This document shows, piece by piece, positions 17,697 to 26,472 of a stretch of DNA of 64,000 bases. The notes under the pieces were generated by a model that did not search any database, was not told the DNA's origin, and was given only the letters and a program-made list of their open reading frames with translations. This DNA is from Pelotomaculum sp. (GTDB lineage Bacteria; Bacillota; Desulfotomaculia; Desulfotomaculales; Pelotomaculaceae), in the NCBI GenBank assembly GCA_018435055.1, contig JAHDOA010000039.1:16606-80605 (forward strand), written 5' to 3'. Made by a program: the position numbers and the translations under genes. Position 1 is the first letter of the stretch, and every line of letters starts with the position of its first letter.

Positions 17697-18767
17697 TCAA
17701 GGACTCTTGCCTTGTGCCCCGGCGCTGCCGAAAAACCGCTTCAGCGCCAGCGTCATAACAAACAGGATAAAAAGCAGCCGGAACATCTGGTACGCGGTGA
17801 CCAGGGAAACATTGGCGCCTACCAGGACTGCCGTCAGCCCCATTTCACCCATGCCGCCCGGAGACGTCCCCAAAAAAGCGCTGGTTAAGCCCATGGAGTG
17901 CATGCGCGTCAGCATAAAACCTACCCCAAGGGAAAAGAACACCACCGCGATACTTCCCATAAGGGTGTAAGGCAGCAGCTTTTTCCAGTTTTCCAGGCTG
18001 GCGGGCTGGATGCTTAACCCCAGGTAGGCGCCGATGCACAGCTGCGAGATAACAACCAGGATAGATGGCGTACTTGGCGCCTGAAAACCGGCGAGGGCCA
18101 GGGCGGCGGCCCCAATCAGGGGGCCCAGCAGAAACGGGGTGGGCAGGCTGATCTTTACCGCGGCCCATGCGGCAATTAGGACAATGACGGTATATAAAAG
18201 CGCGTTCCATGGTGTTTGAAATATACTGCTATTAATGACTGAAGTTCCGGCGGCAGCCGCCTGCCCGCCGGACGCGGCCATTCCGTGGATAACGATGAAG
18301 GGCACGATGAAAACCGTCGACAGCAGCCGGATGGTCTGCATAAAAGTGACCACCGTCAGGTCCGTGTCCGCAATCTCTTCGCTTAAGACAACCATTTGCG
18401 TCAGCCCGCCCGGTACGCTCCCGATAATGCCGCTCGACAGGCTTACCCCCGTGCGGCGGCAGACGATGTACCCGACGGCCAGGCTGAATATTATAGTTGA
18501 GGAAGTTGCAAATACCATGGCCGGAAGCTGTCTGATGATTTGCTGTACTGTCCCGGCGGAAAACGACGCCCCCAGCATAAAGCCGAGGATAATCAAGCCG
18601 GAGTTGCGGAGTTCCACCGGCCAGAATAAATCTCTCTTGACAGCCAGGCTCCACACCATGACAGATGTTAAAGACCCCAGCAGCCACGGCAGGGGCAGGT
18701 GCGACAGGCGGAAGATCAGCCCGCCTGCTAAAGAAATCAACAGGGTTTCTAAAAATCGAAGCAACAT
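17697..18767 (-). CDS. AbrB-family (ammonia-monooxygenase-like) membrane permease
   Basis: A hydrophobic 356-residue protein with about ten membrane segments arranged as two repeats. Each repeat has the Gly-Pro-rich turn of this family: IGSVPGGLTQMVVL in the first half and LGTSPGGMGEMGLTAV in the second, plus PWLLGSL near the N-terminus. Members are annotated as AbrB or putative ammonia monooxygenase; they are transporters of unproven substrate and unrelated to the AbrB transcription factor. The ATG at 18767 follows GAAAGG at good spacing and is preferred over the GTG at 18782. It converges on argG. Confidence 0.85.
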   Translation of the reverse strand: MLLRFLETLLISLAGGLIFRLSHLPLPWLLGSLTSVMVWSLAVKRDLFWPVELRNSGLIILGFMLGASFSAGTVQQIIRQLPAMVFATSSTIIFSLAVGYIVCRRTGVSLSSGIIGSVPGGLTQMVVLSEEIADTDLTVVTFMQTIRLLSTVFIVPFIVIHGMAASGGQAAAAGTSVINSSIFQTPWNALLYTVIVLIAAWAAVKISLPTPFLLGPLIGAAALALAGFQAPSTPSILVVISQLCIGAYLGLSIQPASLENWKKLLPYTLMGSIAVVFFSLGVGFMLTRMHSMGLTSAFLGTSPGGMGEMGLTAVLVGANVSLVTAYQMFRLLFILFVMTLALKRFFGSAGAQGKSP

Positions 18768-18905
18768 TAAACTGCCTTTCACTTTAGTTTAAAACAAGTC
18801 AAGGGTCAGGCGCCCATAGTATACCTGTTCGACTTTTATAAGAAAGCACCTTCCGGCTGACAATCCTTATGAAGGCACTATAATTTATGGCAGGTGAATA
18901 TTTAC

Positions 18906-19613
18906 ATGGACCGTATCATTGAAAAAATCCGCCGGGAATTGCAAGAGAACAGCGATGAACACACAAGGCAGTCAGGACAGAGATTTTTTAAAGAAAGCGT
19001 GAATATCTATGGTGTTAAAACTGCCTTAGTCAGCAAGATCGCAAAAGAGAGCTTTAAGAGCATTAAAGACAAAAGTAAGGCTGATATTTTTAATTTGTGC
19101 GAGGAGCTGTGGCGGTCCGGGTATATGGAAGAGTCGTTTATCGCCTGCAACTGGTCGTATTTTATTTACAAGCAGTATGAGCCGGCGGATTTCGCGGTAT
19201 TTGAAAAATGGGTAAATAATTATGTCAGCAACTGGGCCTCGTGCGATACCCTCTGCAACCACACCATCGGCGCTTTTATTGAAATGTACCCCGAATATTT
19301 ATCAAGTCTAAAAGTGTGGGCCGGATCAGAAAACCGCTGGGTGCGCCGCGCGTCCGCCGTATCACTGATTATCCCCGCTAAGCAGGGGAAATTTTTAAAA
19401 GACATTTTTGAGATTGCCGATATCCTGCTCCTGGACCAGGACGACCTGGTGCGCAAAGGTTACGGCTGGATGCTGAAGGAAGCCAGCCGCAAAAACCTCA
19501 AAGAAGTATTTGATTACGTTATGGCGAACAAAAAGACAATGCCCCGCACGGCTCTGCGGTACGCTATTGAGAAAATGCCGGCGGAATTAAAAAAAGAGGC
19601 GATGGCTAAATAA
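18906..19613 (+). CDS. DNA alkylation repair protein (AlkD-like HEAT repeats)
   Basis: An all-helical 235-residue protein of the AlkC/AlkD-like family: [19 protein letters not shown] at the start, then a HEAT-repeat series with [14 protein letters not shown] and [13 protein letters not shown], the conserved AlkD segments. AlkD glycosylases remove positively charged alkylated bases. The segments SCD and WVRRASAVS around the DNA groove are present. The ATG at 18906 gives the usual family N-terminus; GTG 18894 is an alternative. It appears monocistronic. Confidence 0.85.
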   Translation: MDRIIEKIRRELQENSDEHTRQSGQRFFKESVNIYGVKTALVSKIAKESFKSIKDKSKADIFNLCEELWRSGYMEESFIACNWSYFIYKQYEPADFAVFEKWVNNYVSNWASCDTLCNHTIGAFIEMYPEYLSSLKVWAGSENRWVRRASAVSLIIPAKQGKFLKDIFEIADILLLDQDDLVRKGYGWMLKEASRKNLKEVFDYVMANKKTMPRTALRYAIEKMPAELKKEAMAK

Positions 19614-19684
19614 ACGCGCCTGGCGTCTGCGGCATGTGTTTATACGTTTTGTTAAAACATAAAGTTGACAGGAGTGGTGAGAAA

Positions 19685-19795
19685 TTGAAACGGGCACTGC
19701 TGGTAATTGACGTCCAAAACGAGTACTTTACAGGAAAGCTGCCGGTGACCTACCCGCCAGGCAGCCTGGAGCAGGTTATTAAAGTTAGATCATGA
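19685..19795 (+). pseudogene. Isochorismatase/cysteine hydrolase N-terminal remnant
   Basis: Thirty-six codons from a TTG with a strong AGGAGTGG site encode [16 protein letters not shown] and then PPGSLEQVI, the start of an isochorismatase-family hydrolase including the catalytic Asp in LVIDVQ. The frame ends abruptly at a TGA where the next gene starts (ATGA overlap). About 150 residues of the family are absent, so the product cannot be active. Confidence 0.75.
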
Positions 19796-20460
19796 GCATA
19801 ATCATGTGGGCGGTAATTGCAATAGCCATCGTGATAGCAGCTGTCCTGCTAACGCCGGTATCCTTACACGCCAAGGGCTGCCTGGCTAATCAGAAAAATT
19901 TCCAGGGAGAAATCGGCTAGGCGGGAGGCTTGACTTCCTTTAGCATGGTTGTGGCTGAAAGCGGGAACGTGTTTTCTGTACGCCTTGGTTTTTGGTGTAA
20001 GCAGCTACAAAAAAGTTCCCCTGCCCAAAAGGAAAAAATTAAAGAAAAAATAAGGGGAGAAACAAAAGAAAAAACAAGGGTAACTAAAAACACTAACCGG
20101 CCAGGGACTCTGGGTATAAACACCTTTTTTAACATATCTTTATTGAGGGAAATGTTCGCTTTTCTTAGCCGCGCCTTTCGTTCCCTGAACTTAAAGCTTT
20201 GCGTTGAAGGAGAATACGGCGCCGGTGACCCGGCGGTTACCGGGTACCTGTCGGCGCTGGTCGGATTAATCAACAGCAGCAGATGTAAACTGCGCCTCAA
20301 TCCCAATTTCCAGGAACTTATCCTGAACTTGCGCGGTGAAATGCGCGCACATTTGATCCCGGCAGTGTTAATTTTTCATACCATTAGATTCTTTTTTGCC
20401 CCCGCAGTCAGGAGGATATGGTGGAAAGTTTTAAAATCGAAAACTAAAAGGAGAGTGTAA
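19792..20460 (+). pseudogene. ytfI: DUF2953 protein (YtfI-like) interrupted by an in-frame amber codon
   Basis: A membrane-tethered DUF2953 protein, normally next to ytfJ as here. The first 42 codons encode a hydrophobic anchor (MWAVIAIAIVIAAVLL) and the start of the beta-rich domain. Codon 43 is TAG at 19918-19920, and the same frame then runs on, uninterrupted, for 180 codons to 20460. The later part shows GYGAGDPAVTGYLSALVG-like family features (GAGDPAVTGYL) and a basic C-terminus. The simplest reading is a TGG-to-TAG nonsense change or base-call error in a real gene; amber read-through is possible but unsupported. Confidence 0.75.
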
Positions 20461-20462
20461 AA

Positions 20463-20813
20463 ATGTTTAAAGAAAGTATGGAAGCCATTGTTTCACACCT
20501 GGAGAACATGATTAAAACCAAGACCATCGTCGGCGATCCAATCAATGTTGACAATACAACCATCATCCCCGTTATGTCGGCCAGCTTCGGCTTTGGCACG
20601 GGTGTCGGGGAAGGAACGGAGCCTGGTAAAGGCGGTGGAAAAGGGGGTGGCGGCGGAGCAGGGGCTAAAGTCAATCCCTCCGCATTAATTATTATCCGTG
20701 ACGGGGAAGTAAATGTTTATAACCTGGGACAGAAGGGGACCCTGGAAAAACTGGCGGGGATGATACCGGAGGTCATGAGCAAGTTCAGCAAAGAAGGAAC
20801 AAGCGCTGAGTAA
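20463..20813 (+). CDS. ytfJ: Spore protein YtfJ (GerW family)
   Basis: A 116-residue sporulation protein of the YtfJ/GerW family. Typical features are VGDPINVDNTTIIPV, then SASFGFGTGVG, a Gly-rich linker (GKGGGKGGGGGAGA), and ALIIIRDGEVNVYNLG. In Bacillus subtilis GerW affects spore germination. It sits three bases after the ytfI frame with AAGGAGAG upstream, and a strong terminator follows. It is a direct sign that the organism belongs to the spore-forming Firmicutes. Confidence 0.92.
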   Translation: MFKESMEAIVSHLENMIKTKTIVGDPINVDNTTIIPVMSASFGFGTGVGEGTEPGKGGGKGGGGGAGAKVNPSALIIIRDGEVNVYNLGQKGTLEKLAGMIPEVMSKFSKEGTSAE

Positions 20814-20857
20814 GAACACATTTTTTTAAGCGGCTGTTCCGGGGCGCCATTAGCCAT

Positions 20858-20890
20858 AAACCTTCCTCTGTTGAGGAAGGTTTAGTTTTT
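20858..20890 (+). terminator. Strong intrinsic terminator after ytfJ
   Basis: An 11-bp perfect stem, AAACCTTCCTC with GAGGAAGGTTT, around a TGTT loop, followed by AGTTTTT. It ends the ytfI-ytfJ transcript. Confidence 0.85.
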
Positions 20891-21028
20891 ACAGTGATAA
20901 ATTTGTTTTCCTGACCAGATACAGGGATTAATTAACAGTAAAATGGTTGTTGACCTTCCATTTGCTAGTATGATATGATTGATATTACCATTTAATAAGG
21001 TTAGACAATTTTTTATGGGGGGTATTGA

Positions 21029-21133
21029 ATGCTGACAAGAGAGCTCATTAACGAAATCCTCGATGACATCGGGTTAGAGTCAATCGCTGATGAAGAAACA
21101 AACAAGGAGGCTTTAATTAGTTTTGACACTTAA
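21029..21133 (+). CDS. Very small acidic protein (34 aa)
   Basis: An ATG frame of 34 codons behind a GGGGGG-type ribosome site: MLTRELINEILDDIG, then acidic residues to SFDT. It is a plausible small protein with one amphipathic helix, but there is no homology I recognise and its short length makes chance possible. Confidence 0.4.
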   Translation: MLTRELINEILDDIGLESIADEETNKEALISFDT

Positions 21134-21248
21134 AACCGGAGGATATTAAGGGGAAGTAGGCGGACAAAATTGCCTGCTTCTTCTTCTTTTTATTTGCAAT
21201 ATAAAATGGACATGTTAGAATTATAATAAAATTCATGGGGGTAAAAAA

Positions 21249-21428
21249 ATGGTCGAAGAAAAAATAGATGAGAGCAATATGGAGCAGGGGCCGATGGAGG
21301 AACATCCTTTTTATAGAAATAGACCTCTAAAGATATTTATTTTATTGCTTACGGTGGCGGTCTTTGTGATACCCGTAATAATGATCATTAACGTTCTTTT
21401 GGGCAAACCGGCGTTTTTCTTTTTTTAA
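21249..21428 (+). CDS. Small single-pass membrane protein (59 aa)
   Basis: A 59-residue protein with an acidic, Met-rich cytoplasmic head (about 1-27) and one membrane helix (LKIFILLLTVAVFVIPVIMI, about 27-50). GGGGG lies upstream of the ATG. It ends 18 bases before argH and could be co-transcribed with it. Function is unknown. Confidence 0.55.
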   Translation: MVEEKIDESNMEQGPMEEHPFYRNRPLKIFILLLTVAVFVIPVIMIINVLLGKPAFFFF

Positions 21429-21446
21429 AAGGGGTGCGAACAGGAC

Positions 21447-22820
21447 ATGACTAAATTATGGGGCGGCCGTTTTCTCAAAGAAACTGACCGTTTAGTGGAA
21501 GATTTTCATTCTTCCATTTCGTTTGATCAAAGACTTTATAAATACGATATAAAAGGCAGCATAGCCCACGCCTTAATGCTGGGCCAGACCGGCATAATCC
21601 GGCCTGATGAGGCCGGCGCCATTATCCGCGGGCTGGAAGAGGTTCTCGCTGACATAGAAGAGGGCCGGGTAGAGCTGTCGGTTGGAGCCGAAGATATCCA
21701 TATGAATGTGGAACAGCTGTTGACTGAAAAGGTCGGCGAACTGGGCAAAAAGCTGCATACGGCGCGTAGCAGGAACGACCAGGTAGCGCTGGACGTCCGC
21801 ATGTACTTAAAAGATGAGATCGACAATATTATCGCCCTGTTGCGTGGGCTGCAGCTGTCCCTGCTGGATCTGGCGGAAAAACACCTTGACACTGTCATGC
21901 CCGGCTACACTCACCTGCAGCGGGCCCAGCCCGTTACTTACGCCCACCACCTGATGGCATACTGCGAGATGTTTCGCCGGGATGAGGAGCGGCTGGCTGA
22001 CTGCCGCAGGCGTACTGACGTAATGCCGCTGGGGGCCGGCGCCCTGGCCGGGACCACTTTCCCTCTGGACCGGGACTATGTGGCCCGTCAGCTTGGTTTT
22101 GCCGCAATAACTGAAAACAGCCTTGATGCGGTAAGCGACCGTGATTTTGCGGTAGAATTCACGGCGTCCGCCTCTTTAATCATGGTGCATATGAGCCGCC
22201 TGTGCGAGGAAATTATCCTCTGGTCTGCAGCGGAATTTTCCTTTATTGAGCTTGATGACGCCTATAGCACCGGCAGCAGCATGATGCCCCAGAAAAAGAA
22301 CCCGGACGTGGCGGAACTAATCCGGGGCAAGTCAGGCCGGGTATTCGGCCACCTGCAGGCGCTGCTGGCCATGCTAAAAGGTCTTCCTCTGGCCTACAAC
22401 AAGGATATGCAGGAAGACAAGGAGGCGCTATTTGACGCGGTCGACACCGTGAAAAAATGCCTGATAGTTTTTCAGCCCATGCTGGAAACCATCCAGGTCA
22501 AAAAAGATGTAATGGCGGAGGCGGCGCAGGGAGGCTTTACCAACGCCACTGATCTGGCTGACTATTTAGTGCGCCGGGGGATGCCTTTTCGTGAAGCCCA
22601 CGCGACGGCGGGGCAGGCAGTGCTGTACTGCCTGAAAAAGGGACTGACGCTGGACCGGATGAGCCTGGAAGAATACAAGGAGTTCAGCCCCCTGGTGGAA
22701 GGGGATGTGTATCAGGCCATCGACATCAAAAACTGCGTGGGGGCAAGAAAGGCGCCGGGGGGCCCTGCGCCGGAAGCAGTCGCCGGGGCTATAGCCAGGG
22801 CCAGGAAGCGCCTCAAATAA
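21447..22820 (+). CDS. argH: Argininosuccinate lyase
   Basis: Last step of arginine synthesis, releasing arginine and fumarate. Fumarase/aspartase superfamily signature GSSMMPQKKNPD is intact, with TARSRNDQVALD and PGYTHLQRAQP in the expected places. At 457 residues it has the usual length. It completes the pathway begun at argC but is detached from argG by 3.8 kb. No ARG-box-like site was evident immediately upstream. Confidence 0.97.
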   Translation: MTKLWGGRFLKETDRLVEDFHSSISFDQRLYKYDIKGSIAHALMLGQTGIIRPDEAGAIIRGLEEVLADIEEGRVELSVGAEDIHMNVEQLLTEKVGELGKKLHTARSRNDQVALDVRMYLKDEIDNIIALLRGLQLSLLDLAEKHLDTVMPGYTHLQRAQPVTYAHHLMAYCEMFRRDEERLADCRRRTDVMPLGAGALAGTTFPLDRDYVARQLGFAAITENSLDAVSDRDFAVEFTASASLIMVHMSRLCEEIILWSAAEFSFIELDDAYSTGSSMMPQKKNPDVAELIRGKSGRVFGHLQALLAMLKGLPLAYNKDMQEDKEALFDAVDTVKKCLIVFQPMLETIQVKKDVMAEAAQGGFTNATDLADYLVRRGMPFREAHATAGQAVLYCLKKGLTLDRMSLEEYKEFSPLVEGDVYQAIDIKNCVGARKAPGGPAPEAVAGAIARARKRLK

Positions 22821-22973
22821 AGATTTTTGTTAAGAAATTTAGATACAGGTGTATCCATCTGCTTGCCGGATAGCAGAGGAACGCCCCCCGTTTTGCGACA
22901 GGAGAGACGTCCCCCTGTCGCATTGTGATTATTAGTGACAGCTTAGAAAAAACTGGTTGGGAGGCCGGCGCCT

Positions 22974-23885
22974 TTGTTTCTTACGGTCTTTATGTATACG
23001 GCTATAACGGCCTTTGTAGTATTTTCATTACGTAAGGCCTGGCAGTACGCCCGCCACCCGCTGGCCAACCGCTGGGAATTGTACCCCGTCCCCGGGGAGC
23101 CCGGCGCGAGAAGGCGCTACGGTGGTTCCTACTACGAGGAGGCGGGTTGGTGGACCAGGCCCAGGCAAATATTCCGTGCCGGGCAATATGGTGAAATGCT
23201 GAAGGAAATGCTGTTCATGAAAAGCCTTTTTTATAGCCGCGGGAAATTCTGGATTCTCAGCTACGCCATGCACCTGGGTATATACCTGCTGGGTTTGTTC
23301 ACATTGTTTTTACTAGCCGGGGCGGTTACAGAAATATCCGGGATGCCGCTGACCGTTTCAGACGGCGCCGGCAGCCACCTGTGGGCGACGCTGGTCTATT
23401 TGGCCACAGCGGCCGCGGGCTTCTCCGGCGCTTTCCTGACCGCTTGCGGCAGCGCTTCCCTGTTGATTTACAGGATAACGGACGGGGCACTGAGGAAATA
23501 CACCACCGGCGTTGAATATTTTAATTTATTTTTTATCCTGGCGGCGGCTGTCTCCGGGCTGGCAGCCTGGAGCATGGACCCCGGCTTCAATAACAGCCGG
23601 GAGGTCGTGACCTCCATGCTCGCTATTGCGCCCGTCAGGGCCGGGGTCCCGCTTACAGTTCATTTATTGCTTTTTGGAGCGTTATTGATTTACATTCCCT
23701 GGACTAAAATGAGCCATTACATAGGGAAATATTTTGCCTACCACAAAGTGCTCTGGGATAATGAGCCCAACCTGAAAGGTTCGGCGCTGGAAAGGATCGT
23801 TGAAAGAAACCTGGCAAACAGGCCGCGGGGCGGCTGGTCCTCTCCGCACACTAAATCGACCGGGGCCGGGAATCATAAAGTATAG
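22974..23885 (+). CDS. NarI/DsrM-like membrane cytochrome b subunit
   Basis: A 303-residue protein with about five to six membrane helices, resembling the nitrate-reductase gamma/DsrM/HmeC family of heme b quinone-interacting subunits. His residues sit in helices, such as SYAMHLGIYLLG and VHLLLFGALLIYIPWTKMSHYIG, which are plausible heme ligands. The TTG start follows GGGAGG by nine bases. It lies 21 bases before an HdrD-like iron-sulfur protein; such pairs move electrons between menaquinone and a cytoplasmic thiol or flavin partner. The physiological acceptor is unknown. Confidence 0.8.
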   Translation: MFLTVFMYTAITAFVVFSLRKAWQYARHPLANRWELYPVPGEPGARRRYGGSYYEEAGWWTRPRQIFRAGQYGEMLKEMLFMKSLFYSRGKFWILSYAMHLGIYLLGLFTLFLLAGAVTEISGMPLTVSDGAGSHLWATLVYLATAAAGFSGAFLTACGSASLLIYRITDGALRKYTTGVEYFNLFFILAAAVSGLAAWSMDPGFNNSREVVTSMLAIAPVRAGVPLTVHLLLFGALLIYIPWTKMSHYIGKYFAYHKVLWDNEPNLKGSALERIVERNLANRPRGGWSSPHTKSTGAGNHKV

Positions 23886-23906
23886 GAACAGCAAGGGATG
23901 TACTAA

Positions 23907-25505
23907 ATGGATAAATTAAAGCCGCATGACATGTCAAAACCGTCCTCTGAGCAACTGGTCAGCCTTGAGCAATTAATGCCGCTGCCGGCGCCTTATGACA
24001 GGCCGGGCATGGACCCCGGGCTGGAACCGGTAAAGGACGCCTGGCGGGAAACTTACTGCGCCAGCCTGGACGGCGTTGTCGGCAACGACCGGTTAAAACG
24101 CCCGGGGAGCAAGGCAGAAGAGGAAGAATTTATTAAAAAATTTTTAAACGGGCTGGACAAGCTTTTTTCCAAAGAAACAAACGGTGGTTTTTTGACCCCC
24201 TTTCTACTTGCTTTTGAGTACTGCGCCAGGTGCGGCGTCTGCTCGGAAGCATGCCACGTCTTTAAGGCCAGCGGAGAGAAAGAGGTATACAGGCCTCTTT
24301 TTCGCTCTGATACGCTGCGCAGGCTTTATAAAAGCTATAAAAAGCGAGGTAGCCTGGCCGCCCGGTTTACCGGCGGGGATATGGATATCAATATTGAAGC
24401 GATCCTGCGGCTGGGTGAGCTGGCTTACCGCTGCAACCTCTGCCGCCGCTGCGCCCAGACCTGCCCGCTGGGACTGGACAACAGCGTGATCGCCAGGGCG
24501 ATCCGCGCCCTGTTCAGCATGGAGATGGGCATAGCCCCGACCCTGCTGCATGAAAGGGGCACAGTGCTGCAGTTGAAAACAGGTTCAAGCACCGGCATGA
24601 ACAGGAATGCTTTTTTAGATAACATAGAATTTATTGAAGAAGATATCCATGAGCGGCTCGGTAAAAAGTACAAATTTTTCATTGATAAAAAAGGCGCGGA
24701 TATCCTCCTGATTCACAATGCCGGCGAGTATTTGTCCTGGCCGGACAACCCGGCCGCCTTTGCTATCCTCTTCGCAGAAGCCGGCCTGGACTGGACCATG
24801 AGCAGCGAGCTGGCCGGTTACGACGGAGTGAACTACGGCATCTGGTACGACGACGCCCAGGCGAAAAAGATAGCCCTGGCCCAGCGCCGGGCGGCCAGGG
24901 AACTGGGGGTGAGGAGGATAGTGATCGGGGAGTGCGGCCACGCTCACCGGGCTGCGGCCGTGTCGTCCGACCGGCTGGCGGTTGGCGGGGACAATATACC
25001 GCGTGAAAGCTGCTTTCCCATCCTGCGGGACATTGTCAAGAGCGGAGCGATCAAATTTGACCCGCTTCGCAACAACTTTCCGGTTACCCTGCATGACCCC
25101 TGTAATATTGTCCGGTCTATGGGCGTGGTAATGCCCCAACGTCAGGTCCTAAAAGAACTATGCCCGCAGTTCAGGGAGATGGCGCCCCACGGGGTAAAAA
25201 ACTACTGCTGCGGCGGTGGCGGCGGCTTTGCCGTGATGAGGAGCATGAATTTTTCCGAGTGGGAAATGAAGGTGGCTGCCCGGATGAAGTTTAAGCAAAT
25301 CCTGGAGGTTTTTCAGGACAAAATAAAGGACCCTGCCGCGCCAAAATATATCTGTGCCCCGTGCTCCAACTGCAAGGGCGCTTTCCGGGATATGCTGGAT
25401 TACTACCAGGCTGCGTCAAGGTTTAATGTGCGGTACGGCGGCATTGCGGAACTGATGGTTAATTCAATGGCTATGTTTGACCGGCCGTATTTTGAGTGGC
25501 TGTAA
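23907..25505 (+). CDS. HdrD/DsrK-like iron-sulfur oxidoreductase with two CCG domains
   Basis: A 532-residue soluble protein with two [4Fe-4S] motifs, CARCGVCSEAC and CNLCRRCAQTCP, followed by two cysteine-rich CCG domains: HDPCN...YCCGGGGGF and ICAPCSNCKGAF. This is the arrangement of heterodisulfide reductase HdrD and DsrK, where the CCG clusters do the disulfide or electron-bifurcation chemistry. All cluster cysteines appear present. With the upstream cytochrome b it forms a two-gene membrane electron-transfer module. Dsr-type sulfite reductase genes are not in the window, so sulfate respiration is not implied. Confidence 0.85.
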   Translation: MDKLKPHDMSKPSSEQLVSLEQLMPLPAPYDRPGMDPGLEPVKDAWRETYCASLDGVVGNDRLKRPGSKAEEEEFIKKFLNGLDKLFSKETNGGFLTPFLLAFEYCARCGVCSEACHVFKASGEKEVYRPLFRSDTLRRLYKSYKKRGSLAARFTGGDMDINIEAILRLGELAYRCNLCRRCAQTCPLGLDNSVIARAIRALFSMEMGIAPTLLHERGTVLQLKTGSSTGMNRNAFLDNIEFIEEDIHERLGKKYKFFIDKKGADILLIHNAGEYLSWPDNPAAFAILFAEAGLDWTMSSELAGYDGVNYGIWYDDAQAKKIALAQRRAARELGVRRIVIGECGHAHRAAAVSSDRLAVGGDNIPRESCFPILRDIVKSGAIKFDPLRNNFPVTLHDPCNIVRSMGVVMPQRQVLKELCPQFREMAPHGVKNYCCGGGGGFAVMRSMNFSEWEMKVAARMKFKQILEVFQDKIKDPAAPKYICAPCSNCKGAFRDMLDYYQAASRFNVRYGGIAELMVNSMAMFDRPYFEWL

Positions 25506-25550
25506 AAATAATTATCCTTAAAGCCCACGCCGGAAAGGATGAATGACTAA

Positions 25551-25808
25551 ATGGTTTTTATGCCGGGAGTATTTCCAAAGCTTGAAACTGAAGGGTTAGC
25601 ACACTGGTTTGTCTTTCACCGGGGTGCGATGCTGGTGCGCCTGGGTGAGGGCAAAGCCACCATCCCGACCTTTGCCGGCAGGCAGGCGCCGGGACCTGAT
25701 ATGACCCGGGCAATATACTTTGGACAACTTGACGGGACGCCATGCTACGCTACTATTGGTAATAAACTTGCTGGAATTTTTAATGATTTACCCGGATACT
25801 ATTTGTAG
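25551..25808 (+). pseudogene. NudC-like N-terminal domain fragment (truncated Nudix protein)
   Basis: An 85-residue frame resembling the N-terminal domain of NADH pyrophosphatase-type Nudix proteins: HWFVFHRGAMLVRL and IYFGQLDGTPCYA. The zinc ribbon and the Nudix box that should follow are missing, because a stop comes after GYYL. It could be a free-standing remnant or a true single-domain protein; I favour a remnant. Confidence 0.5.
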
Positions 25809-25849
25809 CAGGCCTGCCCGCTGTTTACTACAATCCAAAAAGTATTAAA

Positions 25850-25869
25850 GGGGTAAGAAACCTTACCCC
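25850..25869. terminator. Bidirectional hairpin
   Basis: GGGGTAAG and CTTACCCC form an 8-bp stem with a four-base loop between the NudC-like fragment and the convergent minus-strand gene, with A/T-rich flanks on both sides. Confidence 0.7.
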
Positions 25870-25886
25870 AAAAATTATTTACCTTC

Positions 25887-26447
25887 CTACGCCTTGTCTT
25901 TTTCAGCCTTAGCGGGAGAACCAGGTCCGGCGCTGGTTGCGTCACCTTTGGCGAGGTTGGCGCCGGCGCTTAGTTCCGGGAAAATGATGGGCGCGCCGGG
26001 ACCCATGCCCATACCGGGACCCATGCCCATGCCGGGACCCATGCCCATGCCAGGACCCATGCCCATACCGGGACCGGGCAGCATACCCGGGCCGCCAAAG
26101 GTGTCAGACCCGATATTTATGCCGGGGCTGCTTCCTATTGAGGGGCCCACGCCGATACCGGGGCCCGTAGAAGGGCAGGTCGGGCCAGCGGGACAGGGAG
26201 CGGGAGGACAGGGAGCGGGAATGCCGGGCTGCCAGCCGGTTCCAGGGGAACCCGGCATGCATGTGTCACAGCTGCAACAGTGAACATTGCTCCAAAATTT
26301 CGCCTCGCCGGTTTCCTCATCGATCAGGCGCAGGACCATCACCCTGGCCGCTTCATTTGGAGCCAGCATGGCCAACCGGGCCAGGTGACAGATCTGCTGC
26401 AATTCCGAGTTTATTATTTGGCTGACTTTATCACACCATGTTGACAT
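25887..26447 (-). CDS. Gly-Met-Pro repeat protein, possible spore-associated
   Basis: A 186-residue protein I cannot assign. Residues about 1-50 look like a helical, ferritin-like hairpin. Then comes a Cys-rich patch, HCCSCDTC, and a Pro/Gly/Cys-rich region. Residues about 126-150 are built from GMGMGP units encoded by four near-identical 18-base repeats (25998-26069). A charged Ala/Lys tail ends the protein. The ATG follows AAGGAGG by nine bases. It is 25 bases downstream of another minus-strand gene and likely in one operon. Low-complexity Gly/Met/Cys content would suit a spore coat or exosporium structural protein, but this is inference. Confidence 0.65.
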   Translation of the reverse strand: MSTWCDKVSQIINSELQQICHLARLAMLAPNEAARVMVLRLIDEETGEAKFWSNVHCCSCDTCMPGSPGTGWQPGIPAPCPPAPCPAGPTCPSTGPGIGVGPSIGSSPGINIGSDTFGGPGMLPGPGMGMGPGMGMGPGMGMGPGMGMGPGAPIIFPELSAGANLAKGDATSAGPGSPAKAEKDKA

Positions 26448-26472
26448 AACATTAACCTCCTTATATAAATAT

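Noticed and set aside
19930..20460. Independent gene starting at the TTG after the amber codon
   Set aside because: It lacks a membrane anchor, and the frame is exactly continuous with the upstream anchor sequence, so it is part of ytfI.
25894..26283. Plus-strand proline-rich frame opposite the GMGMGP gene
   Set aside because: It mirrors the repeat on the other strand, lacks a ribosome site and has no family features; the minus-strand gene has a strong site and an operon partner.
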